24,928 nt of DNA from Apostichopus parvimensis (Eukaryota; Echinodermata; Holothuroidea; Aspidochirotida; Stichopodidae): positions 3,942 through 28,869 of the forward strand of contig KN884878.1 of the NCBI GenBank assembly GCA_000934455.1, in the 5' to 3' direction. The position numbers and the translations under genes were made by a program. Shown here in pieces: positions 1-9,155 of this stretch (the stretch's first letter is position 1; the number at the start of each line of letters is the position of its first letter). The notes under the pieces are model-generated. The model was not told where the DNA came from, did no database searches, and saw nothing but the letters and a program-made list of their open reading frames with translations.

Positions 1-132
1 TTGTCAAGTATTATCACAAAGCTTTACTGGTTCTACATTTGAGGTGTGTTTTATGATCATCACTGAAATTGAACTTTAATGACATGTTGTTGTAATTGTG
101 TCAAGACCAGTTTCTATTTTGTCTTCTTACAG

Positions 133-271
133 CATCATTGTCGTAAATGTGGTTATGTGGTGTGCAGCAGTTGCTCTACTAAGAGATACTTATTACCTCA
201 GATTGCCTCTCGCCCAATAAGGGTCTGTGACAACTGTTTGGATACACTAAATGTTGACCAATCAATGGATG
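133..271 (+). CDS. PLEKHF (phafin)-like PH-FYVE protein, FYVE-domain exon (internal, gene partial)
   Basis: This is an internal coding exon giving 46 codons plus one base. It carries the HHCRKCG signature of FYVE fingers, then VVC, SSC and the IRVCDNC motif, so six of the eight zinc cysteines are visible. The first CxxC pair and the Trp-x-x-Asp must lie in an upstream exon. The order of residues, including the LLP after the third cysteine pair, is closest to phafins (PLEKHF1/2), which bind PtdIns3P on endosomes through FYVE and PH domains and act in endosome, autophagy and lysosome traffic. The acceptor is a pyrimidine tract ending in CAG at 130-132. The donor is G|gtaagc at 272, leaving phase 1. 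The next exon begins with AT, rebuilding an Asp codon, and its acidic tail also fits phafin. Other FYVE proteins are less likely. I did not assign a symbol because PLEKHF1 and PLEKHF2 cannot be separated here. Confidence 0.88.
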
Positions 272-319
272 GTAAGCTTCATTTCTTCTCTGTATTCTTT
301 CTATACAGTTAATGGTATA

Positions 320-908
320 GGCTGTCTGAATTCTTTCTATAATCAGTAAATGCTGTCTGAATTCTTTCTATAATCAGTAAATGCTGTCTGAATTCTTTCA
401 ATAATTAGTAAATGCTGTCTGAATTCTTTCTATAATCAGTAAATGCTGTCTGAATTCGTTCTATAATCACTAAATGCTGTCTGAATTCTTTCTATAATCA
501 GTAAATGCTGTCTGAATTCTTTCTATAATCAGTAAATGCTGTCTGAATTCTTTCTATAATCACCAAATGCTGTCTGAATTCTTTCTATAATCAATAAATG
601 CTGTCTGAATTCTTTCTATAATCAGTAAATGCTGTCTGAATTCTTTCTATAATCAGTAAATGCTGTCTGAATTCTTTCTATAATCAGTAAATGCTGTCTG
701 AATTCTTTCTATAATCAGTAAATGCTGTCTGAATTCTTTCTATAATCACTTAATGCTGTCTGAATTCTTTCTATAATCAGTAAATGCTGTCTGAATTCTT
801 TCTATAATCAGTAAATGCTGTCTGAATTCTTTCTATAATCAGTAAATGCTGTCTGAATTCTTTCTATAATCAGTAAATGCTGTCTGAATTCTTTCTATAA
901 TTGGTAGC
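320..908. repeat. 31-bp minisatellite, 19 gapless copies, filling the phafin intron
   Basis: The motif GCTGTCTGAATTC recurs every 31 bases, first at 321 and last at 879, with no insertion or deletion, giving 589 bases or exactly 19 units. Units differ by few substitutions. Each carries an EcoRI site (GAATTC) and the string TTCTTTCTATAATCAG, which is a pyrimidine-rich tract closed by CAG. CTGA, a possible branch-point core, lies about 17 bases before that CAG. A degenerate copy sits before the array near 294-314. A further diverged unit continues in register at 909-939 and contains the real splice acceptor. The high similarity of the units suggests recent expansion or homogenisation. Confidence 0.97.
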
Positions 909-938
909 TTATGACTGATTTCATTCTATCATTGGTAG

Positions 939-1039
939 ATTCTGACCAGTCATATCAAGACCGTGACTCATCAGGAGAGGATGATGATGATGAAGATGAT
1001 GAAGATGAAGAGTCCCATAAGGCTGCGGAGGAGGAAGTG
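939..1039 (+). CDS. PLEKHF (phafin)-like, acidic tail exon
   Basis: The exon completes the split Asp codon from the previous exon and adds 33 codons. These read as a Ser/Gln/Arg-containing start (SDQSYQDRDSSGE), then an almost unbroken Asp/Glu run, then SHKAAEEEV. The acceptor is attggtag at 931-938 and the donor is GTG|gtaagtg at 1040, phase 0. An acidic, Asp-rich tail after the FYVE finger is a known phafin-2 feature, where it has been reported to inhibit PtdIns3P binding by the PH domain; a similar role here is inference. The acidic part is GATGAA-type trinucleotide sequence, so its length may vary by slippage. An open frame from an ATG at 911 runs through this exon, but it begins in the intron and is not a gene start. 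Confidence 0.85.
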
Positions 1040-1398
1040 GTAAGTGTAAAAGTCACATGGTTTGTGCGCAATGCATTTATGATTTGTGTTGAGGGGAGAG
1101 AAATGTTCTTTGGGAGTAAAGGAAGGATTTAAGTTGTAACAAGATGAAGGGCACTGGTTAGTGTTTTTTTTCCATCATGATTGCCTTGTATTCTCTTCAC
1201 AGCTGTTTATTGTCTCTCAATAAACTAGTCCCTGTGTTGTTTGCTGTAGGTAGCTGATACAGCTTCAAGTATTAAATGTGTACACATCCAATTGCTTCTC
1301 CTGATGCATTAAAATATCCAGACCAAGACATCAAAATTGACTTTCCAGAGGTTTGAGGTTACGATGCCAAAGGCTCAGTAACCTTTGTAATCGTGCTG

Positions 1399-1560
1399 GT
1401 ATGTTTGTGCGTGTGCATGTGTGGGTGTCTGTGTGTATGTGATGGCCAGCTTGTAAAATGCAATATCTCAACAACCTCCGTTTGAATGATTGTCATACTT
1501 GGTAGGTAGATGCCCCATGATTGAAATTGTTAAAGGTCAAAGGAGGTCAAAGAATGTCAT
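1399..1560. repeat. GT-rich tract plus dispersed AGGTCA-containing repeat, intron 2
   Basis: Positions 1399-1442 are an imperfect GT/GTGT tract. It runs into sequence that shares its layout (a 'caatatctcaa'-type start, 'tggtaggtagatgcc', then tandem AGGTCA) with the copies at about 6445-6730. Two AGGTCA half-sites lie at 1534-1539 and 1544-1549, spaced by four bases. The shared order of motifs in three places marks a dispersed repeat family. I cannot name the family or its ends. Confidence 0.6.
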
Positions 1561-1814
1561 AGCTTGAAAACCATTTAAAGATAACTCCAAAATTATAGCT
1601 ACAATAAATTTGTCAATTTTCTGATGGTATGATGTTCTTTTGGTGAACATAGTTTGGTCAAATACACTTTGGTTAAGTTTTGTGAAGGGGCTCTGTAAGT
1701 CTTTAGCAGAAAATACAGTCATCCAGGACATTGAAAGTTGATATGAAGATTTGCTTTAAGTAGACTCAGGAGGCCCATATCAGTTTCACCCTCTGAGTAT
1801 CAAAGGGTCAATGT

Positions 1815-1911
1815 GGTTATCTCAAATGGTGCAACATTTTCTCAAGGTGTTCACATGTTATCTCAAATGGTGCAACATTTTCTCAAGGTGTTCACATGTT
1901 ATCTCAATTGG
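1815..1911. repeat. 41-bp tandem duplication (about 2.3 copies)
   Basis: CTCAAATGGTGCAACATTTT recurs with a 41-base period (1821 and 1862), and a third partial copy with one change begins at 1903. It lies inside intron 2 of the phafin-like gene and shows no coding or splice signal. Confidence 0.9.
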
Positions 1912-3318
1912 TCTTAAAATTTACCATTTCTTTTGTGCTTTACTCCAGGTTGTGAAAATATTTCACAGTAGAGCTTTAAAGGAATTGTCTGGTGGAAGAT
2001 TTTGATACATTGGCCTTGTAGTTATTATTTTCTCTTTCTAACCATGTAAAAATTGTCCCCATTCGACGTTTTCTTCTTGTAGAAATCTGGTTTTCAAATT
2101 CACCAGTTTCTCACCAAAAGTACCGTTGGTTTGGCATCAATATGGTGATTGACGTAGTGCTGGCAAATAGGCAAAACAGACGACTTGAAGTTAGCACTCA
2201 CATTTCCGCAGCAAATACACTCTCACGTTTGTACACGCACAGGTGATTGCCTATTACATATAACCATGGAGCTATAAACAGATTTAGCTCCATGATATTA
2301 CGTACCTATCGCGAACGTTACAGCCTACCATGCCCAGTTGGTATACGTATAGCGTTGCACATAATATACTCTCACACAAAACCACAGTTCATAAACTGTT
2401 CTTCAAAATAAAAGGAAACTTGAAAAGTATTCGGAACACCGAAAGATGAAACTTGATGGGATCGATGTCAGAGCAGTATGTAGTGCCGAGAAGCTTAGGC
2501 TTCGCAGAACTGTCCGATTGTAAACGTTAGAGTAGCCTACATGCAAACATTCTTCGCGTTGGAGCTGGATAGCGCGATGTATAAACAACAAAGAGTCTGC
2601 TGTTAAAACTTATCTTGTGTTACACAAAGACCACAAAACCACCGATCTTCTACATTTATGGCGGCTTAAGCAGTTTTTGAAAACATATCTAATTTATAAG
2701 AAATTTCACTGAAAATTAAGGAAGAAATTTATCTGTATACAAACACGGTTTTTGTTGTGATTACTGTAGGTACTGTAAGGAGCTTGGTTATGTCGCAATT
2801 TGCATTAGCGTAGATGATGTCACGTTCTGTACTGTTCAAATCATATTGGAAATGTCCATCCTTAACGATTAAAAAATTGTTTCTCTGTCAAACGCAACTT
2901 TAGCGTTCTCATACTTTGACAACATGTTTGGAAAATTATTTATTATTTTTTAAGGTAACTTCTTTGGGCCACCAGACAATCCTTTTAAGTCATTACTAAG
3001 GGATTTGCAAGTTGAAAATTGGTATCAGGAATATTTGCTTTCATTCATACAATGTATGTGTCTATATTTAGCGTTGACCAGTATCTCCCGAAGTACCGGC
3101 TGTTTGAACCAATTAAAATCTTTAACACATATCAAGACAAAAATCAGAGAAGAGGTTGATGACTGGTTGATCTCTAATTTATTAATGTATTCAGTCGATC
3201 GCTGATTCACTGAGATATGAATTTACCACAGATTACGGCATTGACAGACTCTACAGAGATTACATTAATAAACAGTTAATAGAAATGGTACAGTAATTGT
3301 CCTCACACTTAAGCGGTA
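1912..3318. other. Intron 2, unannotated stretch
   Basis: About 1.4 kb of AT-rich intron. The open frames on either strand are under 70 codons, have no family resemblance and show no splice-site support. I see no RNA gene, transposon end or long repeat in it. Confidence 0.5.
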
Positions 3319-3422
3319 ACACAGTTACGCAGTTACGCAATAACAGTTACGCACTTGCACAGTTACGCACTTCCACAGTTATGCACTTCCACAGTTATGT
3401 ACTTGCGCAGTTACGCAGTTAA
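3319..3422. repeat. 16-bp minisatellite (ACAGTTACGCACTT type)
   Basis: ACAGTTAC/T followed by GCACTT recurs at 3343, 3359, 3375, 3391 and 3407 with a 16-base period. Shorter irregular copies lie in front. Units vary at the CG dinucleotide (ACGC or ATGC), as expected from decay of methylated CpG. It lies in intron 2. Confidence 0.88.
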
Positions 3423-3689
3423 CTCTATGTCGTGGAGGCATACAAGAGATTTTGTTGGGATTCGCTCAACTACAGGCTAAAAGACTTTTTATTGTCTAGC
3501 AATAGATCACTAAATGAAACATCTCTTATTGACACAACTGAACCAGTACGTGGGTAAATGTATGTACAAATGAAGGATAATATTAATGTCGGTTGACACT
3601 AACTCTCTCACACTGCTTGCTTTGACTAAGGAAACAATAAGGTACAGTATATATAAGTCATTCGCCCACATTAAACATATAGTCTAACG

Positions 3690-4012
3690 CAGGGTTTCCT
3701 AACTTTGTCCCCCCACGAACCCCATTGGATGTCGGAGTTGTCCATGTACCCCCAACTTTTCGAGACACGATCTGAGTCATTATTATACTATAATACGCAT
3801 AACAGTGCTTTGTAAAAAATCAGGTTCATAGTGTAATATTGTAGAGTTTGTGGATAGGTACAACATTTGTACATTACTAAATTATATGATATATCGGATT
3901 TTAATTCAACAAATAGTACTCTAGTTTTGACTTTCAGAAACGTCTCACGAACCCCCTGGGATGGACTCATACACCCCCTGGGGGTTCATGGACCCCAGTT
4001 AGGGAACCCCTG
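3690..4012. mobile_element. hAT-type MITE, 323 bp, with 8-bp target-site duplication
   Basis: The left end begins CAGGGTTTCCTAACT. The right end, read on the other strand, begins CAGGGGTTCCCTAACT. The flanking 8-mers are identical: GTCTAACG at 3682-3689 and at 4013-4020. An 8-bp duplication together with CAGGG... ends is the hallmark of hAT transposons. The ends also carry inner matching blocks (CACGAACCCC near 3716 and near 3948). There is no transposase frame inside, so it is a non-autonomous copy moved in trans. It sits in intron 2 of the phafin-like gene and can be spliced out. The 102-codon frame that crosses its right edge (3867-4175) is judged spurious. Confidence 0.92.
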
Positions 4013-4020
4013 GTCTAACG

Positions 4021-4843
4021 TTTGTGAGCCCCCTAGTGAAGTCAAAATCACAATTATCGAACCCCTTATAGAAAGTGTCAACAAATATTATGCCTCTAAA
4101 ATACACACCCTTGCATCTTGTTACTTAAATGCACGTAGTGCAACGATAGCTTCTCAGAATTTCCCAGTTGTGTGAACAATATCCCCCGTCACCCCAAAGA
4201 TGCCCGATTTTACCATTCCTAAGACGAACAATTAAACGTAGAAGGCATGCCAAGCACAAAATCATGTGATAGAACAAATATAACAGTTAAGTGGTAGCGA
4301 CTTACAGAAAATGGCAAATCTCGGAATACCTCGTGAGCGTGGTGAGCTAAAAACTAATTAAACCCTACCAAGGGGGAAACATCTCCAAATTCGGGTGCTG
4401 ATTCGACCAATTTTTATAAACAAACGGGTTAGATTGTCATTGGCTGTCCCCACCTGCAACTTTGCAACAGCTCTACACCTATTTTGGGAGAGATACAATT
4501 ACAGACTTGTGGGCGCCATCGACGGGTAGAACTGAGGGAACGCTCAATCCTATGACGATAATATTACACTACTAATTGACTTAAAGGGATATGGCATTTC
4601 TGTTACAATATTTTCACGTATGGATCCATTTTTGGTGTGCATAAGTTCATGTTTATTAATATTTATGACTTACCACTCTGAATATCTTTAGGCAGGGGAA
4701 CCACTAAATGTTTTTGTTTTCTGGTTGTTAATGTAAAGAAGGTACCATCAGTCATTTACAACAGATAAAGAAGCTAATTTGAGTAGATTGCATCGGACAC
4801 CTCCTAAAGCCTCACTAACACCTAACTGTTCAGATAATTGCTT
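4021..4843. other. Intron 2, unannotated stretch between MITE and duplication
   Basis: No coding, RNA or repeat signal is recognisable. It is somewhat less AT-rich at 4320-4550 but without a supported frame. Confidence 0.45.
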
Positions 4844-5062
4844 ATTATTTACACTATCTAGGGTGGTCAGTCACTTCCTGGTATTACAAGGTGTCAGGTC
4901 ACAGTTATACCAGTATGTGACCCTAGTGCCACAGAGATCATCTTACTTCTATTATTTACACAATCTAGGGTGGTCAGTCACTTCCTGGTATTACAAGGTG
5001 TCAGGTCACAGTTATACCAGTATGTGACCACAGTGCCACAGAGATCACCTTACTTCTATTAT
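4844..5062. repeat. 107-bp tandem duplication, two copies plus a stub
   Basis: ATTATTTACAC followed by ATCTAGGG occurs at 4844 and 4951, and the following ~95 bases match almost perfectly between copies. A third start (ATTATTGCTA) lies at 5058. The duplication is in intron 2, about 260 bases before the last coding exon. An 82-codon frame (4779-5027) merely crosses both copies. AATAAA at 5087, just after the array, is a possible intronic polyadenylation signal but has no other support. Confidence 0.93.
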
Positions 5063-5318
5063 TGCTATGTACTGGTTCATGATTTAAATAAACAGGAGCT
5101 CCCTCCTCTTAACTGTGTGTCATTATGCCTGTGAACTGGTTATGCTGATGGTTTTAATACCATTCAGGTATGACATGGTCGCTTGCTGATGAATTTAATG
5201 TTATTCTAAACCAAATCTACACAAGTGTTCCAAGCAAGTCAAACTTGGAAGTTACTCATGATGTGTTCATATAGAGATGGTAACCTTGGTAACCTAAATG
5301 AATTGTTTTTATTTGCAG

Positions 5319-5351
5319 CATCCTACGTTTTACGAAGATAACTATCGATAA
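5319..5351 (+). CDS. PLEKHF (phafin)-like, terminal coding exon and stop
   Basis: After a good acceptor (tttttatttgcag, ending at 5318) the frame, continued in phase 0 from position 1039, reads HPTFYEDNYR and then TAA at 5349-5351. The join gives an ending of EEEV followed by this decapeptide. From the FYVE HHC onward the protein would be 90 residues long. The short aromatic/acidic end differs from vertebrate phafin-2, which stops inside its Asp/Ser tail. I infer this exon from phase, acceptor quality and the immediate stop. It is too short to prove without transcript data, and the alternative is a stop shortly after 1039 by retention of the intron. Confidence 0.6.
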   Translation, partial: HPTFYEDNYR

Positions 5352-6440
5352 TGGAGGAGGTGATGTACTACTTGGTCAGAGATTTACCACTGCCTTGGCT
5401 ATGACTGCATCAACTCTCAGATGATCACACTCAGCTTCCTCTCTATACTAACTACAGTGGTTGTCACAGCAATAATTCAACAGAATCTGCTCTCATGATA
5501 ACAATAATCAAATAATAGCTGTGTTGTTTCAGATCACAAAAGACATTGTTTTACTCACGTTACTAACAAATCAGCCATGACAACAATTCATAAGCTACAA
5601 CAGATATTACGGTGGTTCCAATTATGACTAATTCATCAAATGTAATCCTTTTCCTTTTTATTTAGAATAATACCAGGGTTTAAGTTTAGTTGCATTTAAA
5701 GCCACAAACATCAATATTGGTGCTTTTTGTTCAGTCAAGATAATATGTTTTTGAATAACTACTTTGATCACACTATAGAATTTTTCAATGAAATGACAGA
5801 ATCTGAATTCAAAGACTCTTTTTATCGATCGCTTTTTGGGGTTGATGGATTTCATCTGTACATATATTTCTTTCTTTCTTCAATCTTTACTTAATATTGT
5901 TATTAGTGCTTTTTGTTGTATTGCAAAAACATTTCTGCCACATATCCTAAATCAAATGATATTTGACATGATGATACATTCTACAATCAGCAGTTCAAGG
6001 TTATTCAAATATCGGAAATTTTAGGATATTGTATTTGTTAAATTAGGTTTACAAACTTCTGGGATACTATGTACGTGCTATGATTAGTTCCTTTACGAAA
6101 GCAGAAGTTGGAATATATTTAAATATATTTAAACTTTGACATATGTAAAAATGTATGATAGTGGCCCATTATTCTGGAGGCATTGTTCTATGCTGTCAGT
6201 TAGTTCCATAGACTACCATACATTTCTGTATCTATTAATGTTATCAACTTATTCCTTCAATGCATTAATTATCAGATGCCAATGTGAGCGACAAAGTGTA
6301 AGCCATCCACGGAGCTGGTAATGGAATCAACTATAGGTAACAGTGATTTGTATAAGGGTCCATGCTACTAAGTGGAATCAACTGATTTTTGGTTTGATGA
6401 CAAGAGAAACCTATGCAGTCACAATGGCGTAGGAGTATTG
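5352..6440 (+). other. Probable 3' UTR and downstream sequence of the phafin-like gene
   Basis: No frame continues past the stop at 5351. I found no AATAAA between 5352 and about 8470; ATTAAA variants occur near 6656 and 7304, so the 3' end cannot be placed. A Pumilio-type element, TGTACATA, lies at 5857-5864, with another at 7450-7457. If the transcript reaches them they are candidate regulatory sites. Nothing else is recognisable here. Confidence 0.4.
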
Positions 6441-6444
6441 CTAG

Positions 6445-6730
6445 TAAACACGATATCTCAAGATGAGTAACTTTGATGAATCTGATACTTGACAAGTAGA
6501 TGCCACATATTGAGTAGAAGAACCCTATTGGTTTGTTGGAGGTCAAAGGTCATCTGAAGTCACCAGATGTCAAACACTGGAAACCTTCTTAACAGGATAT
6601 CATAAGATAAGAGGCATGGATACTTCTCATACTTATCATGTGGATGCTTTATATTGATTAAAATGACTGTGTTGTTTTTAGTTGAGGTCAAAGGTCATCT
6701 GAGGTCACCAGAGGTCAAATATAGAAAAAC
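6445..6730. repeat. Two tandem-like copies of the AGGTCA-containing dispersed repeat
   Basis: Both halves carry the order 'AGGTCA, A, AGGTCATCTG, then further half-sites', at 6540-6552 and 6685-6697. The first half also shares 'acttgacaagtagatgcc' with the copy at about 1500. The second half adds perfect AGGTCA at 6702 and 6712. The two halves are clearly related but diverged, and I cannot define their ends. Confidence 0.65.
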
Positions 6731-7310
6731 TTTGTAAACACGACCTGTGTTATCATGTCATAGTGTAATTTGACATCAAACTAGTAGTTGAGGACATTTA
6801 TATTATATATAACAGTTATTTCGGGCAAACAAGCAGAAGTCTAGTGTAATGAAGTCATTGAACCTCAATGCATTGTTGTGTTCTGGTTCATTTTATAGTT
6901 TTTCAATGTTGATTTAATGTTCAAGATTTAAGACAGAATGATGCTCGAGCCCTCCTGTTTTCAATGGCAGGTTCTGGTAAAGTTACTGGTGAAGACTCTT
7001 AAAGTACCGATTGGCAGGTTAGGTTTGTTCTGATAATCAGGGCAGTACTCTTCTGCATCCTGTAGTGTGTTCTATGTGAGTTGTCATCAGCTCATGTGTT
7101 AGGCTCGACTGAATCTGTATGCTGTGGAACCAGTTTGATTGGCTTCGTCCATCCTTTGGTTGGTTCGTCATCGTGCACAGATCAGCAACTTTTCCCGTCT
7201 AGTCTAGGAGGGTCTGTTGTTATTCACACTGTCACACATGATTTGCGCTATCTGAAACAATCCTCTGTAGAGATGATAGCTGAACACTTTAGATCTTTGT
7301 AAATTAAAAG

Positions 7311-7335
7311 ACAACAGGATTGAGAGTCCTGTTGT
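7311..7335. other. Perfect 9-bp inverted repeat (hairpin)
   Basis: ACAACAGGA at 7311-7319 pairs with its exact complement at 7327-7335 over a 7-base loop. ATTAAA lies directly in front (7304-7309). It could be a structured 3' end of a long 3' UTR, or chance. Confidence 0.5.
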
Positions 7336-8110
7336 ATATTATGTGATCCTAAGCCTTTCTCAACTAATCCCTCCTTCCCACGTAACAGTGAACTGTGCAG
7401 TGTCTGTTGCAGACCTGTAAGAATGCCTGAATTTACTCACCAAATATATTGTACATACCTGGTCTTCATATTTTCATCTTGTATTTACTAGCAGATGGCA
7501 CAAAGGACTAGTTCTCTAAGCTAACGTAACTAAGGTTAGACATTGTGGTTAGTTAAATCTTCGTGCAAATTATGTTATTGCTCATGTTGATAAACGCACT
7601 GACCTCCTGTAAAGGATGTTGGTGATAGTAATAATTGTTAGAATTTTAGCCTGTTGGAAGAGGATAAATACAATGTCATTAAACTGTTTCTGATCTTTGT
7701 ACTACTGTATTTGCTTCAATCAGGAATTCTGTCCAAAATGGCTCATTTGACTATGCTAAAAGCATGTGCGATATGTGTTCCATCTAACACACACAATATG
7801 CATACATAGTGTCTGAGTGATAGTCCTACAACACGTTTGTACGTATTCTGTTGTATAGCTGTAGTAATGAAAGAAAATGGTAACCCTTAGGTGTAGTATG
7901 TGCAGTGAGCCTACTGGCGAACGGGGTGCCAAGGTGTTGGCCCAATAAGGTGCGCTTTGGATTGCCCTTCCTCGACCATCTGGATAGCTATTGATAATTA
8001 GGCCTCAATCACTGACCAGCTTCTATTGTCAAGGGGTAACCAGTGCACACGGTTATTTTCCGAAACGTGATACAACATCAAAGTCACGAATTACTGGGCT
8101 ACCCGACATG
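7336..8110. other. Intergenic stretch without recognised content
   Basis: No supported frame. The segment 7900-8100 is richer in G+C than its left flank and may be the edge of the mobile block that follows, but I do not recognise it. Confidence 0.4.
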
Positions 8111-8121
8111 AATTCAGAAGT

Positions 8122-8144
8122 GGGGGCCGGGGGCCGGGGGGGGG
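8122..8144 (+). other. G-quadruplex-capable G tract
   Basis: Runs of five, five and nine G separated by CC (8122-8144) can supply four G-tracts of three or more with short loops. It stands in otherwise AT-rich DNA and marks the left side of the composite mobile block. Confidence 0.75.
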
Positions 8145-8400
8145 GATAGATGCATGGTCACAGCAAAAAAGAAATTATAAAATTCAAATGTATTCAAATT
8201 CTACGTTGGCTTGATGGGGTCATAGGAAAAAAGGGAGTCCTTTTGATCCCAAATTTTTGACATTCAAAGTCCAAATTTTGACATTAAATACGGAAGCCTA
8301 AAAGTGCCACCAACATAAGAAAAACTTTGCCCATACATTGACATTTTTCAGTAAATTGATTAGATAACAAGATAATATCTTATCAAAAATCAGAAAAAAT

Positions 8401-8437
8401 GTTGGATTGCTCAGTTGCTTTAACTGAGCAATTGAAC
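8401..8437. other. Hairpin with 11-bp perfect stem
   Basis: ATTGCTCAGTT at 8406-8416 pairs exactly with 8422-8432 over the loop GCTTT. The pairing extends imperfectly to 8401 and 8437. The function is unknown. It lies about 240 bases left of the GC-rich block. Confidence 0.8.
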
Positions 8438-8649
8438 AATTTTCTACAATAGATTACTCCCGCGCATCATATTTCCCACGATAATAAATACGATAATAAT
8501 ATACTATGGAATTGCGGAGTAAAGTTCAGCATGGGTTACACAGGGGGTCCGAACATTACCTTTGGGTGTTGGGAGGTTGATGCAATATTCATCAATCATC
8601 AATTTCTCTCCTATATTTGCAATCGTTATGAGCAGTCTCAAGACAAAAG

Positions 8650-9155
8650 TTATTCTTTTAAGGGGGGATGGGGCCAGGAAGCCTGTCGGAACCCAGGAGG
8701 GTCGCAACATGATCCAGAGCGGATGGCCGAAGTAGCCGTGCTTGCACGGAGAAGGCCTTTAAGACCGACTCAGGAGGCCAGCCGACAGGCTGGGCCGGCC
8801 CAGGATCACGAGTGGGTGGCCGAAGTAGCCGTGCTTGCACGGAGTAGGCCTTCAAGCCCAACTCGAGGAGCCAGCCAGGAGGCTGGCCCAACCCAGGACC
8901 CGGGAAGGTCGGAAGGTCTGGCCACCGGAGCCAGAGCATGGAGAGACACCCGAGACCCGGGAGCCAAGACGGCCCGGGCAGGATGCAGCTGTATCCGGGG
9001 ACGATCCCATGGAAGACCGAGAAGATCGAACCAGCGACGTCTGGTCCAGTCTAGGACACGGATCCATCTCGGATTCCCAGCGGGATTTTGAGGGTTTCCC
9101 GGCCCAGGATAACCCACCCAGGAGGAAAGGCAAGGGCAAGGCTCAAGGCCAATAA
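8650..9155 (+). pseudogene. GC-rich Arg/Pro/Glu-rich open frame with 31-residue tandem repeat, possible retroelement gag-like remnant
   Basis: Base composition jumps to strongly GC-rich here. A frame from 8531 to 9091 contains two 93-base (31-codon) repeats beginning AEVAVLAR at about 8725 and 8818. A second + frame, 8835-9155, ends in Lys/Arg/Gly-rich sequence (PPRRKGKGKAQGQ) and contains MEDRED and SDSQRDFEGF. Long frames also run on the - strand, as expected from GC-rich sequence. I do not recognise a family. Low-complexity basic ends and the nearby recombinase make a gag-like role possible, but this is inference. The TAA stop at 9153-9155 lies exactly at the start of a 21-A tract. Confidence 0.35.

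Noticed and set aside
320..908. CRISPR-like array of 31-bp units
   Set aside because: The units are directly adjacent with no spacers and lie in an animal intron; it is a minisatellite.
911..1132. Stand-alone gene from ATG 911
   Set aside because: The acidic stretch is an exon of the phafin-like gene; the ATG is in the intron and the 3' part reads through a consensus donor.
3867..4175. 102-codon + strand frame
   Set aside because: It starts inside the hAT MITE and crosses its right end into unrelated flank, so it is a by-product of the insertion.
7081..7302. 73-codon frame downstream of the phafin-like gene
   Set aside because: It begins at TTG rather than ATG and has no domain or codon evidence.
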